NCBI GenBank assembly: GCA_009733575.1
Contig: ML769550.1
Coordinates: forward strand, 88,328 to 152,327
Length of the DNA: 64,000 nt
Direction of reading: 5' to 3'
From: Gymnopus androsaceus JB14
Lineage: Eukaryota > Basidiomycota > Agaricomycetes > Agaricales > Omphalotaceae
Positions 1 through 11,723 of the stretch are shown here, piece after piece; the first letter of the stretch is position 1; every line of letters starts with the position of its first letter. Both the position numbers and the translations under genes were made by a program. Below the pieces are notes generated by a model. It did no database searches. It was not told the origin of the DNA and saw nothing but the letters and a program-made list of their open reading frames with translations.

Positions 1-747
1 TATAAATGGGCTTCGAGATTCAGCTTAGAGAGCCTAAGATCCCTTCATGGCGGTCAAAGTGTAACTTATTCATGGGATCAAAACGAGACTTAGGGAGTCG
101 AAACGGGGTGTCCTGAAGTTGTTTCAAGCCACGGAGATCCGACGGAAGTGCAGACAAGTCCGACAGAATGTTAGGAAGGCAAGGTGGATGTTAGTTTAAC
201 TGGAAAACAGAGGAACAAGTAGATCCAAGGCAGGGAAAGACTTTAGGTAAATGGAACCTTTTTACAGCCTTCAGGGCATCGGAAACAGAGCAAAAGGGAC
301 CCGAGGGATGAAATAGGGATGACTGCGGATAGGCAGGAAGGCTAGGAAGGATGGCAGAACAAGGATAGAGTTTTTGGTATAAGAAAGGGAGGAAAATGTC
401 GAAATGGAGCAGGTTGCAGCACCCCCATTGCTACAAGCCTTGTTGTGATTTGTACTTATTGTTTGTGTGTTCATTGTTGTATTGTACATTGCGTGTTAGC
501 AATTTATCTGGCTTTTGTGGCAGTTGTTTGCAAGCAACTGGCCTTTTACTGTGTTCAGGCAATTGTGTGCAAGCAATTGGCCTTCTTGTGTTTTGGCATC
601 AGTGTGTAAGCTGTTGGCCTTATTGTATCATGTGTTAGCGATTTTTCACTTGTACTATTGCGTGTTAGCAATAGTTTGTGTGTTTTGACTTGTCTCATAA
701 CAGTTTTATACTGTTTTACTACTTACTCTACCTACCCATACATTCCA
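1..747 (+). repeat. 5' LTR of the gypsy element (partial)
   Basis: It is a direct repeat of 5988-6734, ending CATTCCA in both copies, after which the sequences diverge (only one further C is shared). Differences include several adjacent CA/TG swaps, as expected when one ancestral CpG decayed on opposite strands in the two copies. Confidence 0.9.
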
Positions 748-1243
748 CAAGTGATGCACATGGACACAATGATGATGCCAACTTCTAATGGCTGCAGATA
801 TCTAGTTCATGGAAGGTGTGCTTTAACTGCTGGGATGGAAGGGAAACCTTTGAAGAAAGAGACTGGAAGAACTATTGGGCAGTGGTTATGGGAAGAAATA
901 ATTTGTATGTGGGGAAGCCTTTGTGAAATTGTCATGGACAATGGATCTGCTTTTCTGGCAGTACTAAGTTGGCTAAAAGAAAAGTATGGCATTAACCATA
1001 TTAGGATTTCTCCTTATAATTCACAAGCAAATGGTTTAGTAGAGAGAGCCCATTATGATGTGAGGGCAAGTTTAATTAAAGCAGTTGATGGGGAAGTGAG
1101 CAAGTGGTTCTATGCATTCCCTTTAGTGAAGTGGGCGGACAGGTGTACCATCAGAAAGAGGTTGGGTTGCTCACCATATTTTGCAGTCACAGGAGCACAT
1201 CCAGTGTTACCTTTTGATATTATTGAAGCAACATGGTTAGTGA

Positions 1244-3074
1244 TGATACGCCGATTTTTTGGCTAAGGCTAGAACTGCGCAGAACCAATAATCCTAGGTT
1301 CTATTAGTAACAAAACACGGTCAATAAGAGAACTACAGTGAGCCCGAGCCGATAGTTAAAATCTACCAAGGACCTATTCTACCCAAGAGGTTGCAGAGTA
1401 ACGGTATGCGCAATGGTACCATACTTAACTTTGTGAATGCGCCTCGATCAAAGTCCTATGCGTGGTATGGTGTAGCGAGGCAAGCTTGTTGGATAACAAG
1501 TTGCTGACTGAGGCAGATAAACGAGCCCACATACCAGTTATACTAGGCTAGGTCATCGAAGGATATACCCAAGGGATCGAAGTCTTAACGAGGCATTGCT
1601 TCCGCAATCAGCTCACCGAGGAGTCTAAACGACACTCAAGTTTATTAAATGAAGCAAGGTGGACCGAGATGAGGAAGTACCCTAACGGGTGCCCTCAAAG
1701 TTGACGCTCGCTGGAAAGCGCCCAGGCAGATAGCCGCGGCAGTCCAACACAGCCACATGACCCACTTGCTGTAGCTACTTCTAGAGCACGGAAGGACCAA
1801 GGAGTATTTCTATCCGAGCCTCAGCGTTTTACCGAGATCCATATGCTACCAGGCATCTAGACTCAAGACCGTGCGGAACTAGGGATAATAACCAGTCTCC
1901 CATTGGCAAGGAAAAACATAGAAATACTTCCGAGGGCTGTTCTGCTAAAGAAACTGGCGAGCCTTGCAAAAAGGCAAATGACTCGAGTCGATTCGGACCA
2001 AAATCCCAAAAGTCGACCCAATCGAGGAAGACAAACAAACGAGGCAGGAAAACGTCGAGGCAAAACCATAGTATACACGCATATATGGACATTATTTATC
2101 TTTTTCTATTTTACTTACTCTGTTTCATCCTATCTCGCTCAGTTTCTCTATTTTCTCTCATTTTCCTATTTTCATATATCTCGCTCAGTATATAAGGGTA
2201 GCTATTCTATCTCGGAATGACAAGTTAGACTTGATACCTGGAACACAGTTCTATCTTAGGACCTGTAGTGATTCGTACACGCTCAGACGCGTCTGCATCG
2301 TCCTCTACAACCTTTGAAACGGGTGGCCTTGTAACCTTGATAATACTGAGGCTGTTCATTCTACTTCCCGGCTATTAAGTCGAGCATTCCTGGTTTTCAT
2401 CTCGAAGAGAGGTCACATCAGTCTTAGGACCGCAGGTGGAGCCTAACGTGCACACCTCGACGAAGCCCGTTGTTGATTAGGAAAGGTCTTGGACCCAAGT
2501 GTCAGCTTGGTCTAGTTTTAGGGAGGAAGCTTCTCGGAGTGTTACCTAGCTTTACCAACAGATTCTACCCCTTGCCCGCTCTTCGCTGAGTGTGTTAAAA
2601 ACGCCTACTCGAGTGACTTGCGCGGCAGTCGTATAAGCTTGTTAGGTAACTCGCGGGAATCCCTGAGAGTTGGAGTATCATTGCGCAGTGCACGTAAAGG
2701 CTCCTGAGATACGCAAAGTCGTTTGTTGAGTCGGCGTACTTGACTCGTGCTTTGGTGTTTCACCTGCGGATACGCAAAGTCGTTTGTTGAGTCAGCGTAC
2801 TTGACCTGTGCTTTGGTGTTTGCTTTCCCCTCGATTAGTTCAGCGCGTCGTCGTACGTTAGTTGGCTTTTCAAAACCTCCCTCCAAATATAAAACCTTGT
2901 TCATTGCGCACTATCTGTGTCAACTGTCAAGTGCTTTTCTCTTCGAATCAATTAGTAGTCGAGGGAACCTTTGACAACCTCCTTCCTCGCATTAAATTAA
3001 ACCTTTTGGATTATATCTGATTGGGGTGATTGTTGTTTGGTTGGTTTTCATACCCAGCACAAATCTAACTCATC
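1244..3074. mobile_element. 1.83 kb LTR-like unit (probable solo LTR) inserted in gypsy integrase
   Basis: It starts TGATACGCCGATTTT and is flanked by AGTGA on both sides (1239-1243 and 3075-3079). The end is ambiguous by one base, because a TG...CA element with a 4-bp GTGA duplication fits equally well. A second copy starts at 63495 and runs off the window. No coding potential for gag or pol is visible inside; a TATATAAG promoter-like stretch lies near 2189. Length, TG start and lack of genes fit a solo LTR of a large element, but a non-autonomous unit without genes cannot be excluded. Confidence 0.75.
2708..2829. repeat. Two-copy 61-bp tandem repeat inside the LTR-like unit
   Basis: Copies begin with GATACGCAAAGTCG at 2708 and 2769 and differ at only a few positions. 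It is a short internal duplication, possibly a duplicated regulatory block. Confidence 0.85.
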
Positions 3075-3919
3075 AGTGAAATGGCCTAATAGATTGGTGA
3101 CCACTGAGGAACTGATTGGCTTAAGGGCTTTGCCCTTGGCTAAGCATTCCAAACATGTTGTGGAATTAAGGGAAAGGGTTTCCAAAGAAAAGAGAGAAAG
3201 AGTTTTGAAGTTTGAGAGGGAGCATCTTGCTACAATTAAAGACTTTGATTTTAAAGCTGGTGACTTAGTGATGGTTAGAAATACCAGATTTGAGAAATCA
3301 GTTGGATGGCAAAGCTAAACCTCGATATTTGGGACCAATGATAGTTATCAGAAGGACCAAAGGAGGAAGTTACATAGTTGCAGAAATGAATGGAGCAGTT
3401 TTCCAGAACAAAGTTGGTGCATTCAGAGTAATCCCATACTTTGCAAGGAAAAGTATTCCTTTGCCAGATAATATCTCAGAGCTTATAGATATGACTGAAG
3501 AGGGACTGCTTAAAGTAGAAAGTGGTGTAGAAGATGAAGAAGTCAATGTGGCACAAGGTGCAGACTTAAAGCAGGCTGATTTGACAAGTCCCATACCTGA
3601 TGACAAGTCAGTATATAATGACCAAGGGTGGAAAGGACTTAAGAAAATTGTTTATGAGTAGGAGTCCCACCAAAGAACTAAGTGCTAAAAGTGTTGGAAG
3701 GACTTTTGCACAAGTGTGAGTGGCGAGACACACTCAAAATAATGTCAACAACTTGGCAAAATAGTTGTTTGAAGAAAAGTCAAGTATATTGCGCATATAT
3801 GCATATAAAAGATTGAAGGAGAGTGTAAGAAGATAAATAAAGTGGTTTTGTGCAGTCAAGTAGAGTATATGTAGTTAAATAAACTGGTACCAAGTAAAGA
3901 CAGTGTCAGTGATGAACTA

Positions 3920-5490
3920 CAAATTTTTGTACGCAGAATCTAGTCAGTAGAAATGGAGAAGGACTTGGTGTGGAGTTTCTCCATGACTGAACGGAGTTCA
4001 GCCTGACACTCTTTGATGTTGCGAAGGAGGACTCCAAGTTTGAAGGTTTTAGCACTGAGATGGCCTTGGATGTCTTCAGCCCGAATGGAGAGTGCCATTT
4101 GAGTATTGGTGGAAGTGGTAGCATTGTTGCTGGTACAGTAGCTGTATGCATCAAGTTTAGCATTTTTGATGACAGCACTGGCAGCTAAAGATGGAGTTAA
4201 GTTAGTACAAGTGTTAGAAGTTGCCAGGAGGCACACCTGCGACGTGTTCAGCACTGTAACGGTGACACCAGTCAAATGTAACACATGCTGACTTGTCCAG
4301 AAAATTGTGTGCATGATGGTTAATTTTGCGGTACTCACAGAATGCATCAGAAGTCTTGACTTTTTGGACAGCTTTGATATATGCAGATGAGTCAGTGGAC
4401 ATGCAAGGGATGTCACTGAAGGAGAGATATCTCACCTGTGGACGATTGGAGTTGTCATGTTCCTCAAAAAGTAATAAGTACCATATGAGGTGATAGTTCA
4501 AATAATTGAACTTGCCTTGGTATTCAACTTAACAGGAGCTTTGAGCATGGAGTTTTGACAAGCATTGGTCTTGGAAGCCTAAGAGGAGCATTGATCTGTT
4601 AGATCAATGATGGACTATGAGATGCTCGGGGATGAAAATAAATTACAGGACTCACCAAATTCATGGTGTTGGCAATTGCAGCCAAGTCCTGCAGAAAGGC
4701 AAAGTGAATGGAAGTTGTGGGAATGATAAAGATGATGCTTACGGGATCAATGGTTGCATTGACGGGGTCAAGGGGACCCGCCATGATAGCATCGTCGTCA
4801 TCCAAAATAATAAGGTTAGGTGACGGGACATGGCTAGCTTGAGCAAAAGGACTTGTCTCAAGAGGTTCATTGTTGTCCAAGTAGGCTTTAGCAACAGTAG
4901 CAGTCGATTTGGGACATTTGGAATTGGCTTTAGGAGCTGGTCCATTGCTCTTGCACTGTTAGGTTAATTGAGAAGTTATAGATGACAGTTTTTATGATGA
5001 GATAAAGTACCTTGGAGGGAGCATTGACAGTGTTGCCTTGAACAGACTTCATGTTGTTGTCAACAATCATCTGATGTTCAATGGCAGTGGCCTGTGGGTT
5101 TAATTTACCCTGACAACATTCATGAAGGACATAGGTGACAGCAATAAGTGGTGCAAAGAGTGTTGGAGTAAATCCGAGCTTTTCCGAGCAAGTTTAGACC
5201 TCAATAAGGGCCTCAATGCAAGTGTTGTTGTTGGCTACCCAAGTGGGGCTGGTCTTAACGATTTCAATCTACAAATGAGTTACAATCAGTATAGGGGTCG
5301 AGATAGACAGTTACAATGTACCCCAATTTCCATACAAGACTGCAAGTTGTCCTTGTAAGTTGACTGGGAAATTGCGAGAGAGTCTGCAAGGGCAGTATAG
5401 ATCAATTGAAAATGGTTGAATTGCCTCTTCATTTGATGGTTAGTCATGTTGTCAATGGGAATCATGGCTGGGGCCATTGAGGACAAGTAC
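3920..5490 (-). pseudogene. Antisense spliced gene of unknown function carried by the gypsy element
   Basis: On the strand opposite to integrase, one frame stays open from about 5343 to 5011 apart from three stop codons (TAA at 5311, TAG at 5269, TAA at 5194). All three are explicable as C-to-T changes in glutamine codons. A 55-nt GT...AG intron (4956-5010) then leads in frame to an acidic exon containing PNLIILDDDD. A 77-nt intron (4579-4655, CTAAC 19 nt before the acceptor) leads to KLNTKASSII, and after small frameshifts to a region with SDAFCEYRKINHHAHN and a terminus SFSISTD at about 3940. Upstream, MTNHQMKRQFNHFQ near 5450 is a likely N-terminal part. I do not recognise the product. It has no transmembrane segments or catalytic motifs that I can name. 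The location between integrase and polypurine tract suggests accessory cargo. Confidence 0.6.
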
Positions 5491-5828
5491 AATCAAAGTG
5501 GGAGCAAAAAAGATCAAAGTGGTGGTGACAGACAAGTTGGACCTGGTATTTTATCATGGTTGGCAGCCAGGGTTGCTGCAAGACTTGAAGGGAAAAGATT
5601 TAGCCAAAAGATGGCAATGGTTGAAGCAAGAGGTGCAGCCGGAAGTGAAAAATGGAAATTTTGCTAGTTTGAAACATCAAGTACAATTTCCCATGTGAAA
5701 TGTCTTGAAGGTACTCGGGGAACGGACTTAGAGTCCATTTGAAACCAGATCAAGAAAGCACATGTTGGGACCTGCATGAATTTTATCCAAACTCAACTGG
5801 GACAGTTGATATTCAAGTGTGGGGGAGA

Positions 5829-6734
5829 TGATGTGACTGCCATGCATATAAAATGCATATAGTGCATATATGTGTCATTATATGCATCAATATTGTCTTG
5901 GGTACTGCTAAAAAGGTGCTTCACAGCAAGAGACAAGCAATGTCTATAACATATATATTATCCAAGTGCTTTGCATCGAAATGGGAGTATAAACGGGCTT
6001 CAAGATTTGGCTTAGAGAGCCTAAGATCCCTTCACGGTGGTCAAAGTGTAACTTATTGATGGGATCAAAACGAGACTTAGGGAGTCGAAACAGGGTGTCC
6101 TGGAGTTGTTTCAAGCCACGGAGATCCGACGGAAGTGCAGATGAGTCCGACAGAACATTAGGAAGGCAGGGTGAATGTTAGTTTAGCCGGAAAACAGAGA
6201 AACAAGTAGATCTGAGGCAGGGAAAGACTTTAGGTAAATGGAACCTTTTTACAGCCTTCAGGGCATCGGAAACAGAGTGAAAGGGACCTGAGGGATGAAA
6301 CAGGGATGAATGTGGATAGGCAGGAAGGCTAGGAAGGATGGCAGGACAAGGACGGAGTTTTTGGTATAAGAAAGGGAGGAAAATGTCGAAATGGAGCAGG
6401 TTGCAGCACCCCCATTGCTACAAGCCTTGTTGTGATTTGTACTTATTGTTTGTGTGTTCATTGCTGTATTGTACATCACATGTTAGCAATTTATCTGGCT
6501 TTTGTGGCAGTTGTTTGCAAGCAACTGGCCTTTTATTGTGTTCAGGCAATTGTGTGCAAGCAATTGGCCTTCTTGTGTTTTGGCATCAGTTCGTAAGCTA
6601 TTGGCCTTATTGTATTGTGTGTTAGCGATTTTTCACTTGTACTATTGCATGTTAGCAATAGTTTGTGTGTTTTGACTTGTCTCATAACAGTTTTATACTG
6701 TTTTACTACTTACTCTACCTACCCATACATTCCA
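5829..6734 (+). repeat. 3' LTR of the gypsy element (906 bp)
   Basis: It starts TGATGTGACTGCC directly after a G-rich tract and ends CATTCCA. It contains tandem-like blocks of the type GCAAGCAATTGGCCTT / TGTTAGCAAT. It matches the 5' LTR with no net indel. Confidence 0.88.
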
Positions 6735-6999
6735 CTGTCTAAACAGCCCCCGAACTTTGTGTTTTGGGTTGGTTTTGTTTTCATTTCCATCCCACTTTGC
6801 ATCATCATGCACTCAGCTAAATGGGCACAAGCGCGGAACTTGAAAACATAGGCCAAACTTGAATAGTGGGACTGTTTCTGCATGTACCATCAAATGCTCT
6901 CGTGAATGTATTCTAAGGTATGTCTAATAAACTCTCCCCTTTTCCTTTTTCCCTCTCTTTTTTCAAACTTGAAAAACTTGAAAAACTCATCATCTCAAC
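6735..6999. other. Short unique spacer between gypsy and hAT elements
   Basis: No gene is seen. The last eight bases (ATCTCAAC, 6992-6999) are the left copy of the hAT target duplication. Confidence 0.6.
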
Positions 7000-7168
7000 T
7001 AGGGATCTCCACTGTACAAATTACAATATCATACGGTATACTGTAGCACACAGCCTGTAACCGTACAATGGACCAAAAAAGGTGATACGGTATGGGTACG
7101 GGTATTTATACGGGTACGGTACGGGTAGTACAGCCATATAGTAAAGAAAAAATATAAATAATTTACTG

Positions 7169-10100
7169 TTACGCATCTACAGTGACTCGTAATGCATCCT
7201 CAAATGCTTTACACTTCAATCTAAGTTGATGCTTGTATAACATCAGCACCCGAATTGTTTCTGGCTTCAAGCGTGACCAACAAAGTGAGATTGTATCCTG
7301 GCCCCCAGAGAAGATGCACTCAACAGCAACTGCAGAGCCTAGCATGGAAAACTGTCATCAGATAGACATTATTATGAATGAAGAAATACATACCAGGGAT
7401 CGACATGAAGTCCCGTGCCATGCGATACAAGCGAGGAGACTCAGTCCTTTGTGCATACCACCATTGAACTGGATCAGTTTCTGAGGATGCCCATGGTGCA
7501 TCAAAGTAATGTTCCAATTCATTGCCCACATCTTCATCATCAGATGCTTGATCGTAGGCTGCAAAGTTGATAATACCCGAATTGGTTGTTTTACTGGTGG
7601 AACTAGAGGAACGAGATGTGGTTGAAGATGTTGGATAGTTCTTATCAAAATAAGTATTAAGGGCTGTTTTCTGGTCTTCAAGGTAGGCGAGAAGATCAGG
7701 TTCACTGGCATAATCCTTCCTGAGCTTCTTGTAGTTGAAACGAGGGTCGAGAACTACCACAGGAGTCAGCAAGAAAATAGAGGGAAAAGGTTTCAACACA
7801 TACGAGCAGCCCAAATATAGAATGGTGAATTGTCATACTTGTAATAATAGTCACTCAATTTACGGTGAGCATCAGTCAAGCCCAGCACTAGCTCTGGTGA
7901 TGCATCAGCTGGAAGCTCTTTCAGTTTGTCTTTCAGAGTGTGCTGAAGACCCGGAAATGTAGAGTGCGTAGAAGACAGCATTGGCTTTAATGTTGTTGAC
8001 ATTTGCATGGTTGCGGATCGAAAATTCAATAACCAATCGGAAACTGTAGCGATTGCATCCCAGTCCCTCCGTGTGAGCTCAGCATCATGAAGATCATTAT
8101 GAGCATCGATGAAGGTACCAATAAATGCATGGTATTGAAGGGCTCGGCCTGCATAAACAATTTAGCATGTAGAGATGAGATAGGTAGTAAGGTATATGTA
8201 CTTAGCATCTGATGTGTTGAGGACCACCGTGTTTTCACATCAAGGATGAGCATATGAGCACCAACAATGATCTGACCTGGTGAAAGAATCTGGTACCAGT
8301 GCTGGCGGCGCTGAGGACTTGATCGCACTGAGCGGATGACTTTCCGCAACTATAACATGATCAATTGAGATGCGTTTTCACAGAATTAGAGTAGACAAAC
8401 CTTGCGCACAGAGGATTTAATGCCCGACAGTGCTGGCACATTATCCTCATTATCCTCTTCATCATCGATGGCTACTGCATCAAAATCAAGGTCCTCATCA
8501 TTCGGGGTACCAGTAACAGCATCTTGATATGGTCCTGCTTTCTTCTTGCTGTCCTTTTCTATGGCACCGATCGCCTCAAGAAGCTAAGTAAAGAATTCAT
8601 CAGAGAAGCTTTTCAGATTTTTAATGAAAATATATACCTTACAAACAGCAAGATGGACAGTATGTGGCATGCAGCAAAGATGTGACTCTTTTGCATTGAA
8701 TGGAATGTTCAAGTCTGTACACTTGCGCTGAATTGCTTCAACTAGAGTATCGTTATTTGATGCATTGTCCATCATAAATCCAAGCACCTAGTTGAAAAAT
8801 TAATCATGCATTTGTCAAAGAGAGAAAAATGAAAATAATTACACAACCAATAAGACCATACTTCTTTAATGTAACCCAGACCACCTCAGCTATATTATCC
8901 CCTGAATGCTCACCAATAAGTTCGTGAAAATCAATGAGCAGCTCCTCTGGATACTAGTTAGAAATTAATGGAAGTATGTTTGTGTAATTACTTACCGAGC
9001 TTGCCATTGTTTGTAATATAATGAGCAATTATTGCAATGAATGCATATCCATTTGATGATGTCCATGCATCTAGTGAGATGGATACCTTTCCCTCAAGTA
9101 GCTTTTGAAACTTGTTTAAGATCTACACCCATCCGAAAAGATAATCATACCTCAAAAAACTCTCGCAGCTCCTTCTCCATGTCTTCCCCGATTGCAATAA
9201 CCCGGCGCTGAACAGCATTCGCAGACGGAACCTGCAATCAAGTGGAACAATGATGGACATAGTCAATGGAGTGCCCGGAACTCAGCGTGCTCGACTTCCT
9301 GGAATGGCTGATTGCAACTGACAATCCACTCGATTAACAGCTTCTCAAATGCAGCTTGATCCCAGTCACCCTAGTCATATATTTAAGTATGCATACATCA
9401 ACAAAAACAATGGAGAAACTCACGAGCTTCTTCTCTGCTGAACGTGTTAATGCCTCACGGAGTGTCTGTTGTTGTTGAAGGGAAGATTTCACAGACTCTA
9501 TATACTTCAAGAGTTCTGTGCGACTTGCAAATACTTTTTTGCCTTCAGCAACTTCAATTTCACCCTCAGACAGCTCGGATTTGCGAGTGTTTAAGGCAGT
9601 CCAGAAATCATGCATATCAGGGGCATGTGTTTTCAAGTGGCGAGTAAGACCTGTCATAAGTTATCAGCACAAAAATATAGTTATTTCATATGAAAATCAC
9701 CATTAAGAGAGTAACGCATTGCTTTCGAGACTTTAAGTGCTTTCTTTGACTCTCCGTGATGGCAGCAATAGTACTTATCACCTTGTTGATGAGTCCCATC
9801 ATCAGGTACACTGGTGGCTGTGAAGAAATGCCATATAGGATTGCGATAACGCTGCAAAGTACATTAGATATTTTATGATTGAGGGAATTAACAACAAACC
9901 TTTGTCTCATTGAGTGTTTCACTGCTTGTTGTGTTTGCTGCTACTGAACTGCTGGATGCTGTGTCAGTCTTTGATTTTTTCCGTTTTAGCTTTATAGGCT
10001 TCTTCCCAGCACAAGCTGTTCCCTCAGGGATTGTTTTGGTAGGAAGACTACATGCGAGCTAGAAAAACAACACAAAAATTTAGAATAAAATAAAAACTAT

Positions 10101-10572
10101 GTGAGACATAGTACATACCTCCTCATGTGAAATATTTCCATTTGCATCACTATCCAGCTCAGTCTCTGAATCAGTGCCCGAGTATGTGATATCCTCAGGG
10201 TCAGAAGCAGTTCCTGCTTTTTTTTTACCTCTGGACTTCACACTCTTGGTAGAAGCCTTCCATTTCTTTACTCTGAGATGTTCCTCAGGCTCTGAACCAG
10301 CATCCTGTTCGGCTCAAATCGCCTCTAACATGCGCGTATTCTTGCCTCGAGATGGACATGTTGAAGGCCCTAAAGTCTAATTTAACATATGGATGTGGAG
10401 ATCAGAGAGAATTGCAACTCGTACCGGGTTCATTAGCACCAGGATCAACCCCAAAGTCAATTTCATCCACTTCCTTAAGACTTCCATCCGAATTCAGTGC
10501 ACATTGTTCCCAACTGTTTGCTTCAGCAAGTGCTTCATGGGGGTTAAGTTTACAAAGTGGGAAATGAAGCAT
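7169..10572 (-). pseudogene. hAT-family transposase, multi-exon, with an in-frame stop
   Basis: Exons separated by short GT...AG introns encode, in order: an acidic/basic N-terminus; a BED-type zinc finger (YYCCHH...GLTRHLKTH, about 9790-9650); SLDAWTSSNGYAF (first catalytic Asp, near 9070); GFMMDNASNND (second Asp, near 8775); TRWSSTHQML; VVLDPRFNYKKL; and the C-terminal dimerisation region with DPVQWWYAQ (near 7470) and SAVAVECIFSGGQD (after an intron at about 7340-7400), ending at TAA 7169-7171. It would cut and paste the element using its terminal repeats. A TGA at 10314-10316 sits where CGA would restore an arginine, so this copy is probably dead. The start is uncertain (ATG at 10572, or one further up). 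Confidence 0.85.
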
Positions 10573-10604
10573 TACACTACTTACATGGTGTGCCACCCAG
10601 GAGA

Positions 10605-11155
10605 CGTGGTGAAATAATAAAATGACTGGATGCCTGAACACAAAGTTGCCTCATAGTGTTGCAATTTTGAAGCGGCTGCCAAGTCCCTGATAAGTACATG
10701 TTACCATGCTCTTCACAGCATGCATAGTTGCGTTGACATATTGCCTCCCTGATATCCAGGACAGTTGTATCAAGAGTAACAACTGTAGCCAGTTCATTTG
10801 ATACATAATAAACACTTTATGCTACAAAACTCACCAAGAGCAAGAGTATTGGCAGCTGTGTTAAGATTGACAAAGACTGTGAACTGACTACTTCTGAGTC
10901 TGAGACCTGTTTCTTCATTAGTGCATGAAATATTAATATACATATTAAGACACATACCTGGTGGAGAGTTGAATGTGGGAGTCACTCTCATGGAGCCAAG
11001 AAGATACTCATACCAACTTGTATGATGAGGTGGCGAATAAATCTTCAGCAGCCGGTCTAGTCTCATATGGGAGATATGATCACAGCAAAATGTCCACGGT
11101 ATTGCAAAGGTTTGATATTGTACTACACTTAAGGCATGAGGACGAAACCAGTTCA
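10605..11155 (-). pseudogene. Second spliced gene of the hAT element (3' exons), unknown function
   Basis: Three exons read in one consistent frame: 10958-11155 (contains IPWTFCCDHISHMRL and PPHHTSWYEYLLGSM), 10835-10906, and about 10605-10782 (contains DIREAICQRNYACCEEHGNM). Each junction has GT donors and AG acceptors (GTATGTGT; GTGAGTTT). The frame is open for well over 130 codons across these splices, which is unlikely by chance. The 5' part lies beyond the nested gypsy element (17889-18480), so that insertion splits the gene. I do not recognise the family. It could be an accessory protein of the transposon or a captured host gene. Confidence 0.5.
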
Positions 11156-11267
11156 CTGTAGGACATGTAAGTAAGTGGAATATTGTGCTTTGTAGCACTC
11201 ACAGAGACACAGACACAGTATGAACCAGTACACATAAAATGTGTAAACGAGAGCATGGTGAGCTGAC

Positions 11268-11723
11268 TGTCAGCGACTAGTTCCCCACAACACGAGGTAC
11301 CAGGCATCACGACTTCCGACTTAGGCAAAGACAAGAACGATGAGGAAAAGAGAAGAAGATGATATTGAGAACTAGGAGATATTGACGAGATTGAAGCTAA
11401 GGACTATGCTACAGCTACAACTACTTATATACTAAAGTATGAACCCTAAGCCCTATACCCTATACCCTGACCTTGTGGTAACAATGCATGAAACAATAAA
11501 AGACAACAAGTAAATGACAATAAGTAATGATAGGTCGATTGTACAAGTATGGACATGCTAGCATGTGTTATGATCGGAAATAATCATACTCTGATCGACA
11601 GAACTTAATTAGTACAGCCGCACGTCTAAACAAGCGCGCACTTATGTAAATATACAAGAGTAAATAAAGGAAAATGATAAGAAATAATACCATGTGTCTG
11701 ATAAGATAAGAACGTTCGTAACA
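11268..11723 (-). repeat. 3' LTR of the chromovirus (456 bp)
   Basis: It is identical to 17428-17883 except for two positions near the GTAACA end (AACGTTCG here, AATGTTTG in the other copy). Both differences are C/T at CpG. Confidence 0.95.

Larger units (their letters stand above)
748..3661 (+). pseudogene. Gypsy integrase remnant, split by an LTR insertion
   Basis: Part A (748-1243) encodes the integrase core: HMDTM (first Asp), IVMDNGSAF (second Asp), NSQANGLVERAH (Glu), then HPVLPFDIIEATWLV. Part B (3075-3661) encodes the C-terminal region with [15 protein letters not shown] and [13 protein letters not shown], ending at a TAA/TAG-bounded tail. Removing the inserted unit and one copy of the AGTGA duplication restores a continuous frame through WLVKWPNRL, so the insertion was into an open integrase frame. 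A separate one-base frameshift lies near 3300. The N-terminal zinc-binding part and all upstream pol domains are missing. In a working element this enzyme would join the cDNA to the chromosome; here it cannot be made. Confidence 0.85.
1..6734 (+). mobile_element. Old, internally deleted Ty3/gypsy element (5' end beyond the window)
   Basis: Position 1 aligns with 5988 in the 3' LTR, so about 159 bases of the 5' LTR lie outside the window. The two LTRs then match base for base in length (747 positions, no net indel). By hand I count about 40 differences over the aligned part, only three of them transversions, so the insertion is old. Between the LTRs are an integrase remnant (748-3661, interrupted), an antisense spliced gene (about 5490-3920) and a polypurine-like GGGGGAGA just before the 3' LTR. 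Gag, protease, reverse transcriptase and RNase H are absent: the integrase catalytic core follows directly after the 5' LTR. The integrase matches the class of Agaricomycete gypsy elements whose IN ends in a GxYIV...PYFARK tail. Confidence 0.85.

Noticed and set aside
3660..5820. Plus-strand open frames near 4617-5698 as extra gypsy genes
   Set aside because: They are short, lack features and lie opposite to or upstream of the better-supported spliced antisense gene.
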